NCBI GenBank assembly: GCA_015863215.1
Contig: JACBXN010000012.1
Coordinates: 102,715 to 166,714 of the forward strand
DNA from: Aerococcaceae bacterium DSM 111176
Lineage (GTDB): Bacteria > Bacillota > Bacilli > Lactobacillales > Aerococcaceae
Reading direction: 5' to 3'
Length of the DNA stretch: 64,000 nt
The translations under genes were made by a program, and so were the position numbers. Position 1 is the stretch's first letter, and each line of letters starts with the position of its first letter. The notes under the pieces were generated by a model that made no database searches, was not told where the DNA came from, and saw only the letters and a program-made list of their open reading frames with translations. Shown piece by piece: positions 38,521-49,189 of the stretch.

Positions 38521-39762
38521 ATGTTTAATCAAGAATTAGAAAATCGTTTTATCCGTTATGCAAAAATTAACACACGTTCAGATGAAAATAGTCCAACAAC
38601 ACCGTCAACTGAGCGACAATTTGACTTATTAAATTTATTAGTGGAAGAGCTAACTGAAATTGGATTAGCAGAGGTTCAATTAGATTCTGAGAATGCCTTT
38701 GTAACAGCTACTTTACCTGCTAATACCGATAAAGATGTCCCAAGTATTGGGCTAATTGCTCATGTTGATACCGCTGATTTTAATTCAGAAAATGTTCAAC
38801 CACAAATCGTTGAGGAATACGATGGTGGAATAGTTATCTTAAACGAAGCGTTAGATATTAAAATGACTCCGGAAGAATTTCCGAATTTAGCAAAATATCA
38901 AGGTCAACGCTTAATTACAACGGATGGTACTACTTTACTAGGTGCTGATGATAAATCAGGTATTGCTGAGATTGTGGTTGCGATGAAATATTTAGTAGAC
39001 CATCCTGAAATTGAACATGGTAAAGTTCGTGTTGCCTTTGGCCCAGATGAAGAGATTGGCCGTGGGGCAGACTTCTTTAAAGCGGATGAATTTGGTGTAG
39101 ATTTTGCTTATACACTGGATGGTGGTCCGGTTGGTGAATTGGAATATGAATCATTCAATGCAGCAGCAGCAAAACTAACGGTTAAAGGGATGAATGTTCA
39201 TCCGGGAACTGCCAAAGATAAAATGATCAATTCAACTGGCGTACTACGCCGCTTTATGAATTTATTACCAGAATCAGAAGTGCCAGAAAAAACAGAGGGA
39301 CGCGAAGGGTTCTATCACGTTACTTCGATGGAAGCTACTGAAGAGCAAGGTAAATTAGACATGATTATCCGAGATCATGACCGTGATAAATTTGAAGCAC
39401 GCAAACAATTTGTCTTAGATGCGATTGAATCAGTAAATAACCAATACTCATATCCTGTAATTGAAGTTGATTTATTCGACCAATATTACAATATGGGGGA
39501 AATTATTGAAAAAGATATGCGTTCAGTAGATTTAGCGCATAAAGCAATGCAAGAATTAGAAATTACGCCATTAGTTTATCCAATTCGTGGAGGAACAGAT
39601 GGTTCGAAAATTAGTTTCATGGGTATTCCAACGCCAAACATTTTTGCTGGTGGAGAAAATATGCATGGTCGCTATGAATTTGTGGCTGTTGAATCAATGG
39701 TTAAAGCGACGGAAACTATTATTAAAATTATTACATTAAATGTTGTGGACAATGCACAATAA
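38521..39762 (+). CDS. pepT: Peptidase T (tripeptide aminopeptidase)
   Basis: A 413-residue M20 metallopeptidase that removes the N-terminal residue of tripeptides in the cytoplasm. Di-zinc site motifs are present: LIAHVDTADF, LGADDKSGIAEIV, PDEEIGRGADFF and TLDGGPVGELEYE, plus the C-terminal FAGGENMHGRYEF. It lies 13 bp after the Nif3-like gene and probably shares its transcript, ending at a terminator. Confidence 0.96.
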   Translation: MFNQELENRFIRYAKINTRSDENSPTTPSTERQFDLLNLLVEELTEIGLAEVQLDSENAFVTATLPANTDKDVPSIGLIAHVDTADFNSENVQPQIVEEYDGGIVILNEALDIKMTPEEFPNLAKYQGQRLITTDGTTLLGADDKSGIAEIVVAMKYLVDHPEIEHGKVRVAFGPDEEIGRGADFFKADEFGVDFAYTLDGGPVGELEYESFNAAAAKLTVKGMNVHPGTAKDKMINSTGVLRRFMNLLPESEVPEKTEGREGFYHVTSMEATEEQGKLDMIIRDHDRDKFEARKQFVLDAIESVNNQYSYPVIEVDLFDQYYNMGEIIEKDMRSVDLAHKAMQELEITPLVYPIRGGTDGSKISFMGIPTPNIFAGGENMHGRYEFVAVESMVKATETIIKIITLNVVDNAQ

Positions 39763-39769
39763 TTTCTTT

Positions 39770-39800
39770 AACGAAGAGAACTGTCTCTTCGTTATTTTTT
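39770..39800 (+). terminator. Terminator after pepT
   Basis: AACGAAGAGA (39770-39779), loop ACTG, TCTCTTCGTT (39784-39793), then ATTTTTT. Confidence 0.92.
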
Positions 39801-39831
39801 AAGATAATTTTTCACTAAGAAAGGAGTATTT

Positions 39832-42800
39832 ATGGGCTTTCAATTTATTTTAGGAGACCTCGCAGTCGACAAAAAGACCGCAATTATTAAACATGTACTT
39901 AAAATATATCAACAAAATCCTAATGCAACGATCTATTACATTGTCCCAGAACATTTGAAGTTTGATATGGAATCATTTGTATTAAAAACGATTCAGGCTG
40001 AATTTGGAATGGAACAATCTGCCATGATTAATATCCAAGTCGTATCCTTTTCACGTTTATTATGGTTTTTAATGCCTAAAAATGATAACCGACATATCCA
40101 AATTTCAGAAACAGGATTAATTATGTTAGTACAACAATTATTATCCGACTGTGCAGATGAATTAGTTGTTTACCGTGGTCAAATCCGCTATCAAGGCTTT
40201 GCTAAGAAATTAACGCAATTATTTAATGAGCTATACGAGGGGCACATTCAGGCTAAAGATTTAGAAAAATTACTGAGTGAAGAACAATTACCGGAAGCAG
40301 ACACAATAACAGCTTCCATTCAAGACCGCCGAATTAAAGAGTTAATGTATCTTTATGACCAATTCATTGAGCGTGTTCATGATTTAGAAATTGCAGATTA
40401 TCAGATTTATGAGGATTTACATCGTTATTTAGAGGGTGTAGGGAACTTACCAGATCATTATATTGTCATTGACCATTATTATTATTTTAATGCGCATCAA
40501 ATGAATACCGTGATTGATTTAGCACGTGTGAGTGAGCATGTTTGGATGACACTTCCAATAACAGAAGAGCACTTGAAAGATTCTGGATACGAACCCCTTT
40601 ATGAAACTTTTAAACAAACCTATCACCAAGTATCTTTGTTGTGCCAACAGTTTAAAATTGACATATTACCCAATATTACAGTAAATCCACAAGCCATTTT
40701 CAACTATCATGAAAATATGGTGTCTATAGCTGAACAGTTTAAAGCAACTCAATCAATCGGATTAAATTCACCCTTAAAGCCAACTCAACAATTAAATCAA
40801 ACGCATCATCTCACACAATATGATCACATCCAATCTGAAGTGAAACACGTGAGTAATCAAATTCATCAATTGGTCATGGTGGATGGTTATCGTTATCAAG
40901 ATATTTTAGTTGTAACCCGTGATATGTCATTATATCAACAAGTAATTCCTGCCTATTTCAATATGAATAATATTCCTTATTTTTATGACCATGAAATGGC
41001 AATGGCAGAACATCCTTTTGTCCAATTAATTGAAACAATATTTAATTTGAAAGCCTACCATGGCCAAATTACTGATATTATGTCACTTGTTAAATCAGTA
41101 CTCATTCAAATACCACTTCAAGAATCTGGAGTGAGTTATGATGAATCACAAATTGCAACGGAAGAGACACACCGTCTAGCACTCTTTGAAAATATCTTAC
41201 TCAAAAATGGCTATCAATCTTACCGCTTTACAGATCCGTCTTTTCAGTGGTATGAAGGAGATGAAATTCTATATACAGACGCATTTGGTCGTCCAACCAC
41301 TCTAACGCACCATCAGTTAGCCAGTTATTACCGTGAATTCGTTAATAATACGGTCTCTAAGGCGTTAAAAACACTGGGGCAAGCATTTAGTGGTAGAGAA
41401 GCAGCAGGCTGGTTATACCAGTTAATTAGTCGCTTACAATTACGTGAATCAATGATTCAACTTCGAGACCAAGCAATTGAAGATGGTGAAATTGAACTAT
41501 CAAGACGTCATGAACAAGTTTGGGAAGTATTTATCGGTCTTTTAGATGAATTTCATACTTTGTTTGGTGATATGGAAATGGACTTCGATGACTTTATGAA
41601 ACTGATGACTACCGGTTTAGATGAAGCGACCTATCATATTATTCCACCGACACTTGATCAAGTTGTCGTAACAAATATGGAATCACCACAAACTCATCCA
41701 GCAAAGGTATGTTTTGTTTTGGGACTGGATGATAAAACATTACCAGGTCGAAGTGAAAATCAATCGTTACTCTCCGCGGGGGAACGACATTTACTGCGTG
41801 AACATTTATTACCGCATCAAGTATTAGCAGATACAGCGCAATTTAATAACAGTCAGGATACATTCTTAATGTATCAATTACTCCTTAATGCAACTGAACA
41901 AATCTATATATCTTATAGTGTTGGTAACTTAGATGAGATGCGCGAATCGTCGCCATTTATTAATCAATTAGTTCAAACGACACCTCTCAAGGTAAGTATT
42001 TTAACTGATCAATCACAAGGAACAAGACCGTTGGTACAAACTGATTTTGGTCGCTATCCAATGATTCAACAATTGGTCATGCAATTATATCAGTATGACC
42101 GTCAAATGGGTGTGGCCCCTAGACCTGTTTTAGTGCATTTAATGAAATTGTTAAACCAATATCAGGGAACAGGTACACGGTCGATTTATAATATATTAAC
42201 GGCAACAGAAAAAGCGACAGAATTACCAACAAATATTAAACCTGAAACAGCGCGGGCATTATTTGGTGAGCGTCTTTCATTATCCGTTTCAAATATTGAA
42301 CAGTATTATCAAGATCCTTATAGCCATTTCTTACAATATGGGCTCAGATTACGTGAGCGGGAGCTCTTCGAGATTGATACTCAAACGACCGGAGATTATT
42401 TCCATGATTTTATGGATTATTTTACCCAAGGGTTAATAACAAGAAATCTATCGCTGGCCCATTTAAGTGAAGAGGCGATTCGTAGTGAGATGGAGCGTCT
42501 GACCCATGAATTAGCAATGAATTACAAATACCGTATTTTAACGAGTCATCCACGCTATGAGGCGATTCATCAGCAAATGAATCAAGAATTATCAAGGTTG
42601 ATTCGAATTCTGAGAGTCTACGATACACATGTAGATAGTAAAACAATCGCTACCGAAGCGTTATTTGGGAATAATCCGCAATATCCATTGAAAGGTTATA
42701 CGTATAATTTGTCGAGTGGTGGCCTCTTAACAATGCGCGGTAAGATTGACCGAATCGACAAGGTGACTAAAAATAGTGGTTCATATCTTGAAATTATTGA

Positions 42801-43416
42801 TTATAAATCGAGTAAGCGTCCATTTAATTTAATTGATGTTTATTATGGTTTAGACTTACAAATTTTAACTTATTTAGATGTTGCTTTAAATAATTATCAG
42901 GACGCTAAACCTTTAGGTGGTTTTTATCAAGCAATCCGTCAAAAGGAAATTAACGGGACTCAAGAAACATTAACGGATACGGAATCATTAATGGAAGAGT
43001 ATCTCGATGAAAATCGTTTAACGGGACTCGTAACTGTCGACGAAGAAACATTGCAGTCAATTGATGGAACATTGGCTGAATCAAACAAGAGTCAAATTTT
43101 CCCTATATCCCTGAAAAAAGACGGTAAATATATGGCAGCGTCCAGTGTCTATACAGATGAGACGCTAGACACATTACTGGCTTATATTCGTTATTTAATT
43201 AAACAAGCAGGTGAAGATATGCATGCGGGTAAAATTGCCCTTCGTCCCTTTAAATTGGAACGATTTACACCCTCAGTATCGTATCCATGGAAAATTATTG
43301 CAGGATTTGACCCGACAATCCATTACAGTGCTTACCGTGAGAAGAATGTCGATAAAAAACAAGCGATAAATAAAATGCGTGAAGTACTAGAAACAGGAGA
43401 GGAGGATGGATCATGA
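39832..43416 (+). CDS. rexB: AddB/RexB subunit of the AddAB helicase-nuclease
   Basis: An 1194-residue subunit of the recombination helicase-nuclease that processes double-strand breaks with AddA/RexA. The N-terminus (FILGDLAVDKKTAI, then YYIVPEHLKFDMESF and QVVSFSRLLW) aligns with AddB, but the Walker A glycines are lost (GRSGSGKT in B. subtilis), as expected for RexB. The C-terminal nuclease motif is intact (GKIDRID, IIDYKSS, LQILTY). The four Fe-S cysteines of AddB are absent: QDPYSHF replaces xxCPFAHF, and the end has no Cys at all. The stop overlaps the addA start by 4 bp. AAAGGAG precedes the ATG. Confidence 0.93.
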   Translation: MGFQFILGDLAVDKKTAIIKHVLKIYQQNPNATIYYIVPEHLKFDMESFVLKTIQAEFGMEQSAMINIQVVSFSRLLWFLMPKNDNRHIQISETGLIMLVQQLLSDCADELVVYRGQIRYQGFAKKLTQLFNELYEGHIQAKDLEKLLSEEQLPEADTITASIQDRRIKELMYLYDQFIERVHDLEIADYQIYEDLHRYLEGVGNLPDHYIVIDHYYYFNAHQMNTVIDLARVSEHVWMTLPITEEHLKDSGYEPLYETFKQTYHQVSLLCQQFKIDILPNITVNPQAIFNYHENMVSIAEQFKATQSIGLNSPLKPTQQLNQTHHLTQYDHIQSEVKHVSNQIHQLVMVDGYRYQDILVVTRDMSLYQQVIPAYFNMNNIPYFYDHEMAMAEHPFVQLIETIFNLKAYHGQITDIMSLVKSVLIQIPLQESGVSYDESQIATEETHRLALFENILLKNGYQSYRFTDPSFQWYEGDEILYTDAFGRPTTLTHHQLASYYREFVNNTVSKALKTLGQAFSGREAAGWLYQLISRLQLRESMIQLRDQAIEDGEIELSRRHEQVWEVFIGLLDEFHTLFGDMEMDFDDFMKLMTTGLDEATYHIIPPTLDQVVVTNMESPQTHPAKVCFVLGLDDKTLPGRSENQSLLSAGERHLLREHLLPHQVLADTAQFNNSQDTFLMYQLLLNATEQIYISYSVGNLDEMRESSPFINQLVQTTPLKVSILTDQSQGTRPLVQTDFGRYPMIQQLVMQLYQYDRQMGVAPRPVLVHLMKLLNQYQGTGTRSIYNILTATEKATELPTNIKPETARALFGERLSLSVSNIEQYYQDPYSHFLQYGLRLRERELFEIDTQTTGDYFHDFMDYFTQGLITRNLSLAHLSEEAIRSEMERLTHELAMNYKYRILTSHPRYEAIHQQMNQELSRLIRILRVYDTHVDSKTIATEALFGNNPQYPLKGYTYNLSSGGLLTMRGKIDRIDKVTKNSGSYLEIIDYKSSKRPFNLIDVYYGLDLQILTYLDVALNNYQDAKPLGGFYQAIRQKEINGTQETLTDTESLMEEYLDENRLTGLVTVDEETLQSIDGTLAESNKSQIFPISLKKDGKYMAASSVYTDETLDTLLAYIRYLIKQAGEDMHAGKIALRPFKLERFTPSVSYPWKIIAGFDPTIHYSAYREKNVDKKQAINKMREVLETGEEDGS

Positions 43417-46400
43417 TTCCTGTAAAACCAAATAACTCACCGTTTAATGAAGAGCAGTGGCAAGCCATCCACCAAAAGGGTGGCAATATCCTGATCTCAG
43501 CCTCTGCTGGTTCAGGTAAAACAACCGTTTTAATTGAACGTATTTTAAACCACATTAATTCAGGCTACGCCGAAGTAGATGAAATGTTGGTTGTTACATT
43601 TACCGAAGCTGCTGCAGGCGAGATGAAGGAACGTTTAGAAACACGTTTAAAATCAGCAGTCAGCGAATCTACCGGGGAAGATCAAGCCAAAATTCTCGAT
43701 CAATTACGGAAAGTCAAGACTTCAGATATCCGTACATTACATAGTTTCTGTTTACGAGTGATCCAACAATTTTTTTATTTGAAAAATTTAAATCCTAACT
43801 TTGATTTAGTCACAGATAATACACAATTACTGATGATTCAAGAACACGTCTGGGAAGATTTAGTAGCAAAAGTAATGGAAGACAATACGACTAGACTCAA
43901 ATACCAACAATTATTAAATATATTTGGTAGTGGTCGTTCGGACAAACCATTATTTGAAATTGTCTTAAGTATTTACCGTTTTGCGATGTCGCATCCTGAC
44001 CCTGATCTGTGGTTAGCTAAAGCAAGTCAGCAATATACTAATTTTGACGACTTTATAGAGTCAAATTTATACGCTACAACATTGAAACCGCAATTACTGG
44101 CGACCTGTTTCAGTACCAGTCAATTATTAACTGAAGCTCAAGAGATTTTAGCAGGGTGTCAAAATGACATCATTGAGAAGTATGCATCGGTATTAGATAG
44201 AGAGCAAGAAATGGCGAGTGCATTATATGAGTCTTTCTATCAAAATGAGTTGGACCGTGCAATTGAAATTGTTCAAGCAATTACCTTTGATCGATGGCCA
44301 AGTAATAGTAAAAAGTATGACGATTATGATTCAATCAATGAGATGAAAAGCTTGAGGGAACAAGCAAAGAAAATGATTGAAAAGGATATTCGTTCCGTAT
44401 TTCCATATTCATTTGAATCCCAAGCCGAAATTGAAACGCGTATTTTCCCTATATTAGAAAGTTTAATCGCATTAGCTAAGCGTTACATAACAGATTTAGC
44501 TGCTTATAAGTCGCAAATGGAAATTATGGACTATCCAGATTTAGAACATATGACACTCGATTTACTGACGATTCAAGACCCAGACACCGGTGAGAGAAAG
44601 GCGAGTCCGGCTGCTGAATTTTTCCAACGTCAATTCGAGGAAGTGCTGGTCGATGAGTATCAAGATATTAATGATATTCAAGGGGCAATTTTATCATGGT
44701 TATCACGGGAGCGCGTGGCTAATCAACCAGGGAACTTATTTATGGTAGGGGATGTGAAGCAGTCGATTTATGGATTTAGAATGGCTGAGCCTCGTTTATT
44801 CTTGGAACGCTATCAAGCGTATGAAGCTGATCCAAACAATCACTTGATTTTACTGAATCGTAATTACCGTTCACGTCCAGAAGTGCTTCAGTTTACTAAT
44901 TATATTTTTGAACGGATCATGGATGAAAAAGTAGCGGAAATGGATTATGGATTGAATGAATTTTTAATCCCCGGTAACCGTGACTTAATTGAACTAGCTA
45001 ATGCTAATCAATTAAAGACGCAGTTATTAATTAATGTTTCAGAAGACATGTTGGATGAAGAGGATGAATTAAGTGAATTAACCGGACTAGAAGGTGAAAT
45101 TCATATAATAGCCCAAGATATGATGCGCCGGGTGAAGATGAAAGAACCTATTTTTGATAAAAAATTAGGGCACTTTAGACCCATTGAATTTAAAGATATG
45201 ACTATTTTATCTTCGGCGAAAAATAGTTTTATCCAAATTCAACAAATTTTTACTCAATATAATATACCAATATTATCGCAAAAAATTGAAAGTTATTTCC
45301 AACGTCAAGAAGTACAAATTATGTTAGCTCTACTACGTATTATTGATAATCCAATGCAAGATATTCCATTGGTTGCGGTCTTACGCTCATATTTTGTTGG
45401 TTTAACGGATGAAGAATTAAGTCAAATTCGTATTCATCATAAAAATGGTGATTTCTATGAAGCGGTTCTCGCTTTTGTTGAAAATGAGTGGGAAGACGAA
45501 TCAGCCACACAACTAAAAGAAAAGTTAGTTGATTTCTTAACCCAAATTAATAACTGGCGTGACCAAGTACAAACTGAACCAATCGTAGATGTTATTTGGC
45601 AAATTTATCTAGAAACGAACTTCCTTGATTATGTAGCTGGTCTAAGTAATGGTAATCAACGTCAAGCAAACTTACATGCCTTATACCAAAGGGCAGCAGA
45701 TTTTTCGGGTGGCCAATTTAAGAGTTTGTCTGGATTTGTTCATTATATTGAACAAGTCATGCAATCGGAACAGGACTTAGCTGAACCTGTTTTAATTGAT
45801 GCCGATCAAAATGTGGTTCGTTTAATGACGGTTCATGCTTCTAAAGGATTGGAATTCCCAATTGTTTACTTAATCAATACCAATAAGAAATTTAACTTAA
45901 TGGATACAAGAGCGAAAGTAATAATGTCTAAGAATTTTGGTGCTTCGAGTGATTTTTATGACAGTGAACATCATGTGCGCTATTATTCTTTAATCAAAAA
46001 AGCCATGAAAATTGAACAAGAAAAGCGTCTAAAAGCAGAAGAAATGCGTAAATTATATGTTGCCTTTACAAGGAGTGAACAACAATTAATTATCGTTGGT
46101 ACCATTAAAACCGAAGAGAAATGGCAAGAGGAATCGGAGCAAATTCAGGAAATGACCTCGAATCAGTCATTATTAGCTAATGACTATCTTCGTCAATCAG
46201 CAGATACTTGGTTGAAATGGATGATGCAAGCTATTGCGGTTGATCATCCTGAAAATGGTCAGTCTGGAGTGAGTGCGGATGATATTGAACTTCGTTTCAT
46301 TGATCAATCGATGATTCAACAGCAAATGCCACTTCCGACTTATCAAAATCATTCAGACAATTATCTAAATGAATTAATCACTGCAGTAAGAGACCCAAGA

Positions 46401-47258
46401 ACACCTGATATTAAAGGACTTCAGACAGTGGAATCATTGATGTCTGTTTCTTACCGTTATGATTTGGCAAGTCATACATCGAGTTATCAGTCTGTATCCG
46501 AATTAAAACGGTTGTATGAGGAACCACGAATTGAAAAGCTATCTTATTATTCAGACCGTCGACCAAATCAAGAAACGCCTCAAACCAGTCTCTCACAAGG
46601 GATTCAAGGAATACGGTATACAGAAGATACTTTTAATGAGCCACAATTTATTAACCAACAACAAATTCAAACGACAGACCGCGGTACGATGACGCATTAT
46701 GTCTTACAATTATTAGATTTTGAAGCGTTTAAAGAAGCTGATTTTGAAAAAGAGTATCAATTACAAATTGATACGTTATTGAATACCCGTCAAATAAGTG
46801 ATTCAGATATAAAAATTATTGATCAAAATCATATTCTGAATTTCTTGTCATCTGATTTAGGGCAGCTAATTATTAATCACCAGGATAAATTGAAAAAAGA
46901 AATGGCATTTTCTTATTCAATTCCTGCACAAAAATTGTTCCAAAATCAATTGCAGGATGAACAGTTAACAGAACTTGCGGATAATCAGTTGTTAGTCCAT
47001 GGTGTTATTGATGGTTACCTTGAATTTGAGGACCACATTGTTATGTTGGATTATAAGACGAATCAGTACCGTGCTTATGGGGCGTATTCAAAACAAGACC
47101 AAATGGATAGCTTGGAAGAAACTTACCGCTTCCAAATGAGTTTATACCGCGAAGCATTAAGTTTAGCGAAGAATAAACCAGTAAGTTCCGTTTATTTGGT
47201 ATTACTTGATTTTGAAGAAGTAGTAGCAATGGAAAAGTTCGTTAGTTTTATTGATTAA
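43413..47258 (+). CDS. rexA: AddA/RexA subunit of the AddAB helicase-nuclease
   Basis: A 1281-residue UvrD-type helicase plus nuclease. Helicase motifs are ISASAGSGKTTVLIERIL (Walker A), VTFTEAAAGEMKERL, EEVLVDEYQDIN, GDVKQSIYGFR, LNRNYRSRPEVL, MTVHASKGLEFPIVYL and YVAFTRSEQQL. The C-terminal RecB-type nuclease has HGVIDGYLEFEDHIVMLDYKTN. It is complete and in normal length range. The 4-bp ATGA overlap with rexB suggests coupled translation. A bidirectional terminator follows. Confidence 0.97.
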   Translation: MIPVKPNNSPFNEEQWQAIHQKGGNILISASAGSGKTTVLIERILNHINSGYAEVDEMLVVTFTEAAAGEMKERLETRLKSAVSESTGEDQAKILDQLRKVKTSDIRTLHSFCLRVIQQFFYLKNLNPNFDLVTDNTQLLMIQEHVWEDLVAKVMEDNTTRLKYQQLLNIFGSGRSDKPLFEIVLSIYRFAMSHPDPDLWLAKASQQYTNFDDFIESNLYATTLKPQLLATCFSTSQLLTEAQEILAGCQNDIIEKYASVLDREQEMASALYESFYQNELDRAIEIVQAITFDRWPSNSKKYDDYDSINEMKSLREQAKKMIEKDIRSVFPYSFESQAEIETRIFPILESLIALAKRYITDLAAYKSQMEIMDYPDLEHMTLDLLTIQDPDTGERKASPAAEFFQRQFEEVLVDEYQDINDIQGAILSWLSRERVANQPGNLFMVGDVKQSIYGFRMAEPRLFLERYQAYEADPNNHLILLNRNYRSRPEVLQFTNYIFERIMDEKVAEMDYGLNEFLIPGNRDLIELANANQLKTQLLINVSEDMLDEEDELSELTGLEGEIHIIAQDMMRRVKMKEPIFDKKLGHFRPIEFKDMTILSSAKNSFIQIQQIFTQYNIPILSQKIESYFQRQEVQIMLALLRIIDNPMQDIPLVAVLRSYFVGLTDEELSQIRIHHKNGDFYEAVLAFVENEWEDESATQLKEKLVDFLTQINNWRDQVQTEPIVDVIWQIYLETNFLDYVAGLSNGNQRQANLHALYQRAADFSGGQFKSLSGFVHYIEQVMQSEQDLAEPVLIDADQNVVRLMTVHASKGLEFPIVYLINTNKKFNLMDTRAKVIMSKNFGASSDFYDSEHHVRYYSLIKKAMKIEQEKRLKAEEMRKLYVAFTRSEQQLIIVGTIKTEEKWQEESEQIQEMTSNQSLLANDYLRQSADTWLKWMMQAIAVDHPENGQSGVSADDIELRFIDQSMIQQQMPLPTYQNHSDNYLNELITAVRDPRTPDIKGLQTVESLMSVSYRYDLASHTSSYQSVSELKRLYEEPRIEKLSYYSDRRPNQETPQTSLSQGIQGIRYTEDTFNEPQFINQQQIQTTDRGTMTHYVLQLLDFEAFKEADFEKEYQLQIDTLLNTRQISDSDIKIIDQNHILNFLSSDLGQLIINHQDKLKKEMAFSYSIPAQKLFQNQLQDEQLTELADNQLLVHGVIDGYLEFEDHIVMLDYKTNQYRAYGAYSKQDQMDSLEETYRFQMSLYREALSLAKNKPVSSVYLVLLDFEEVVAMEKFVSFID

Positions 47259-47278
47259 AGGAAAGTAAAATATTAAAC

Positions 47279-47324
47279 AAAAAACTTCTAGCTCACGTTG
47301 AAATTAACAGAGCTAGAAGTTTTT
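47279..47324. terminator. Bidirectional terminator after rexA
   Basis: A perfect stem: AACTTCTAGCTC on the left pairs with GAGCTAGAAGTT on the right, with A-run (from 47279) and T-run (to 47324) flanks. It serves rexA (+) and the DUF488 gene (-), which converge here. Confidence 0.92.
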
Positions 47325-47325
47325 A

Positions 47326-47688
47326 TTATTGTAATTTATCTAACAACCATTCCCTTAATACCACAGCATTGTTATGTTCAGTATCTTTAGCAGAGAAGAG
47401 AAGTGTGACATGAAGGTCTGCTAAAATATGTTTGATTTTTTCATAAAAGACTTCAGCATCTGGATTATTATCTAATTCCTTAATGTATGCAGATTTAAAA
47501 GACTCAAAATCATTGGATTTATGAAAAGACTGACGTAGATCAGCAGAAGGGGCAATATTTTTAATCCATTCGTCATGTGCAAGTGTCTCTTTTTTCAGGC
47601 CACGTGGCCATAAACGATCGACTAAAATTCTGACACCATCACCGTACTCTTTATCATCGTAGCTACGTTTCAATTTTATCTGATGCAT
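47326..47688 (-). CDS. DUF488 family protein
   Basis: A 120-residue protein of the DUF488 family, with RSYDDKEYGDGVRILVDRLW, WPRGLKKET, WIKNIAPSADLRQSF and a C-terminal TLLFSAKDTEHNNA. The function is not known. I start at the ATG at 47688, which has GAGGTGAAAGG ahead; a GTG three codons upstream overlaps that site. No close partner gene except the lipoprotein genes upstream. Confidence 0.87.
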   Translation of the reverse strand: MHQIKLKRSYDDKEYGDGVRILVDRLWPRGLKKETLAHDEWIKNIAPSADLRQSFHKSNDFESFKSAYIKELDNNPDAEVFYEKIKHILADLHVTLLFSAKDTEHNNAVVLREWLLDKLQ

Positions 47689-47730
47689 TCCTTTCACCTC
47701 GTATAAATTTTATCACAAAGAATAGAAAAT

Positions 47731-47762
47731 AAAAAAACACCCGCTTTATTAAGCGAGTGCTT
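47731..47762 (-). terminator. Terminator of the lipoprotein pair (minus strand)
   Basis: On the minus strand GCACTCGCTT, loop AATA, AAGCGGGTGT, then seven T. It ends the transcript of the gene at 47770-49176. Confidence 0.9.
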
Positions 47763-47769
47763 GAAATGA

Positions 47770-49176
47770 TTAATACTGTGAGCTTTCATAAACTGGCATC
47801 GATTCTTCCGCAGCAACTTGTTGGTCAAGTTGTGGGGTGTAGTCAACACCTGGTGTATAGTAGCCACCGGCATTCCATAATAGAAATTCATTGACACCAT
47901 GAGCAGCCAAAGCATTAACTTGTGCCTGGACTTGTTCTGGTCCATAAGTTTGATATGTACCTGGTGGTAATGATGTATCAGTAAAGTCTTGTAACCACGG
48001 TCTTGTATTGACTTGGTTTGAAACGTTTTCGAGTGCATTGTTTTCAGCATACATATAATTATCAACCACTTCATAAGGGTAGAGGTCAGGATAAGTAATG
48101 CCAAAGAATTCCATACCCCAGTGAGAAGGGTAAATCATCGCTGATACTGTATCGACTTGTTCTGCCATTTGCGAGAAGTTTTGACCGATACCACGCACGT
48201 CATAAGTATCTCCGGCAACTGTAGTATAACCAAATATATCGGCAGATACTTCAACACCGTAAGGGCCTAATTGTTGTTGAGAATAAGCTAAGAAATCATT
48301 AATCGCAGCAACACGTTCATAACCTTTTGCTTCAGGATCATCTAATAAGAATTTTTCATAGTAGCCAATCTCATATTCTAAATCATCGGACCATTCAAAG
48401 AATCCTTCAGGGAAACGAACATAGTCAAATTGAATATCTTTGAATCCCATTTTTGCTGCTTCTTCAGCAACATCAATGACATAATCCCAAGTTTCTTGCA
48501 TAAATGGATTAATGAATTGGGCACCATTTGCATCAGACCAAATTTCGTTAGTTTCTGGATCAATAAATGATAAGTCAGGTCGTTGGTCAGATAATAAGTT
48601 ATCTTTAAAGGTAGTAATACGGGCAATTGGATAAATTTGGTGTTCTTCTAACACTTCCATGATTGCTCGGTAATCCACTTCTTCGATGGTATTTTGCTGT
48701 ACTGTTGGATTGTCTGAATCGTTCGGTGGAATAATGTGTCCCCAGTCGTCTTTAAAGTCAATAACTACTGCATTTAAATCTGTCTGATCGATGTATGACA
48801 CGATTTCCTCGAAATACACAGGATCAGCAACGTTAGCCGCTGTTAAATATACACCACGAACGCCATCTTCAGGGTAGGGTATATTAATTCCTGAATCATA
48901 GTATAAAGATTGTGGTAAATTTTCAGGTTCTGTTAAGTAACTATTTTGATTTAAAGTGATGTTTTCATAGCGTGCAGTATCTTGGATTGCTTGACGTCCA
49001 TGGAAATCATCGACTTCTGTTTGTTCATACTTATAACCAACTTCAGGTACTTGAACTTCAGTTTCTGCTTCATCTGTCCCTTGATCTACATTTTGACAGG
49101 CAGCTAAAATAAAAAATGATAATAATAATAGTAGACCGAAGCCCATTCTTTTGATAAAATATTTGTTTGGTAACAT
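47770..49176 (-). CDS. Lipoprotein, putative glycoside hydrolase (DUF4015)
   Basis: A 468-residue exported lipoprotein. The signal peptide ends in the lipobox LAAC (Cys27). The mature part from about residue 100 is a TIM-barrel-like putative glycoside hydrolase: GVYLTAANVADP, NAVVIDFKDDWGHI, YPIARITTFKDN, IQFDYVRFPEG, VSADIFGYTT and AMIYPSHWGMEFFG, blocks known from DUF4015/PF13200. The FDYVRFPEG acid residues may be catalytic, but no activity is proven. The ATG at 49176 follows AGAGGAG. It forms a pair with the lipoprotein gene 13 bp upstream. Confidence 0.88.
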   Translation of the reverse strand: MLPNKYFIKRMGFGLLLLLSFFILAACQNVDQGTDEAETEVQVPEVGYKYEQTEVDDFHGRQAIQDTARYENITLNQNSYLTEPENLPQSLYYDSGINIPYPEDGVRGVYLTAANVADPVYFEEIVSYIDQTDLNAVVIDFKDDWGHIIPPNDSDNPTVQQNTIEEVDYRAIMEVLEEHQIYPIARITTFKDNLLSDQRPDLSFIDPETNEIWSDANGAQFINPFMQETWDYVIDVAEEAAKMGFKDIQFDYVRFPEGFFEWSDDLEYEIGYYEKFLLDDPEAKGYERVAAINDFLAYSQQQLGPYGVEVSADIFGYTTVAGDTYDVRGIGQNFSQMAEQVDTVSAMIYPSHWGMEFFGITYPDLYPYEVVDNYMYAENNALENVSNQVNTRPWLQDFTDTSLPPGTYQTYGPEQVQAQVNALAAHGVNEFLLWNAGGYYTPGVDYTPQLDQQVAAEESMPVYESSQY

Positions 49177-49189
49177 ATAATACTCCTCT

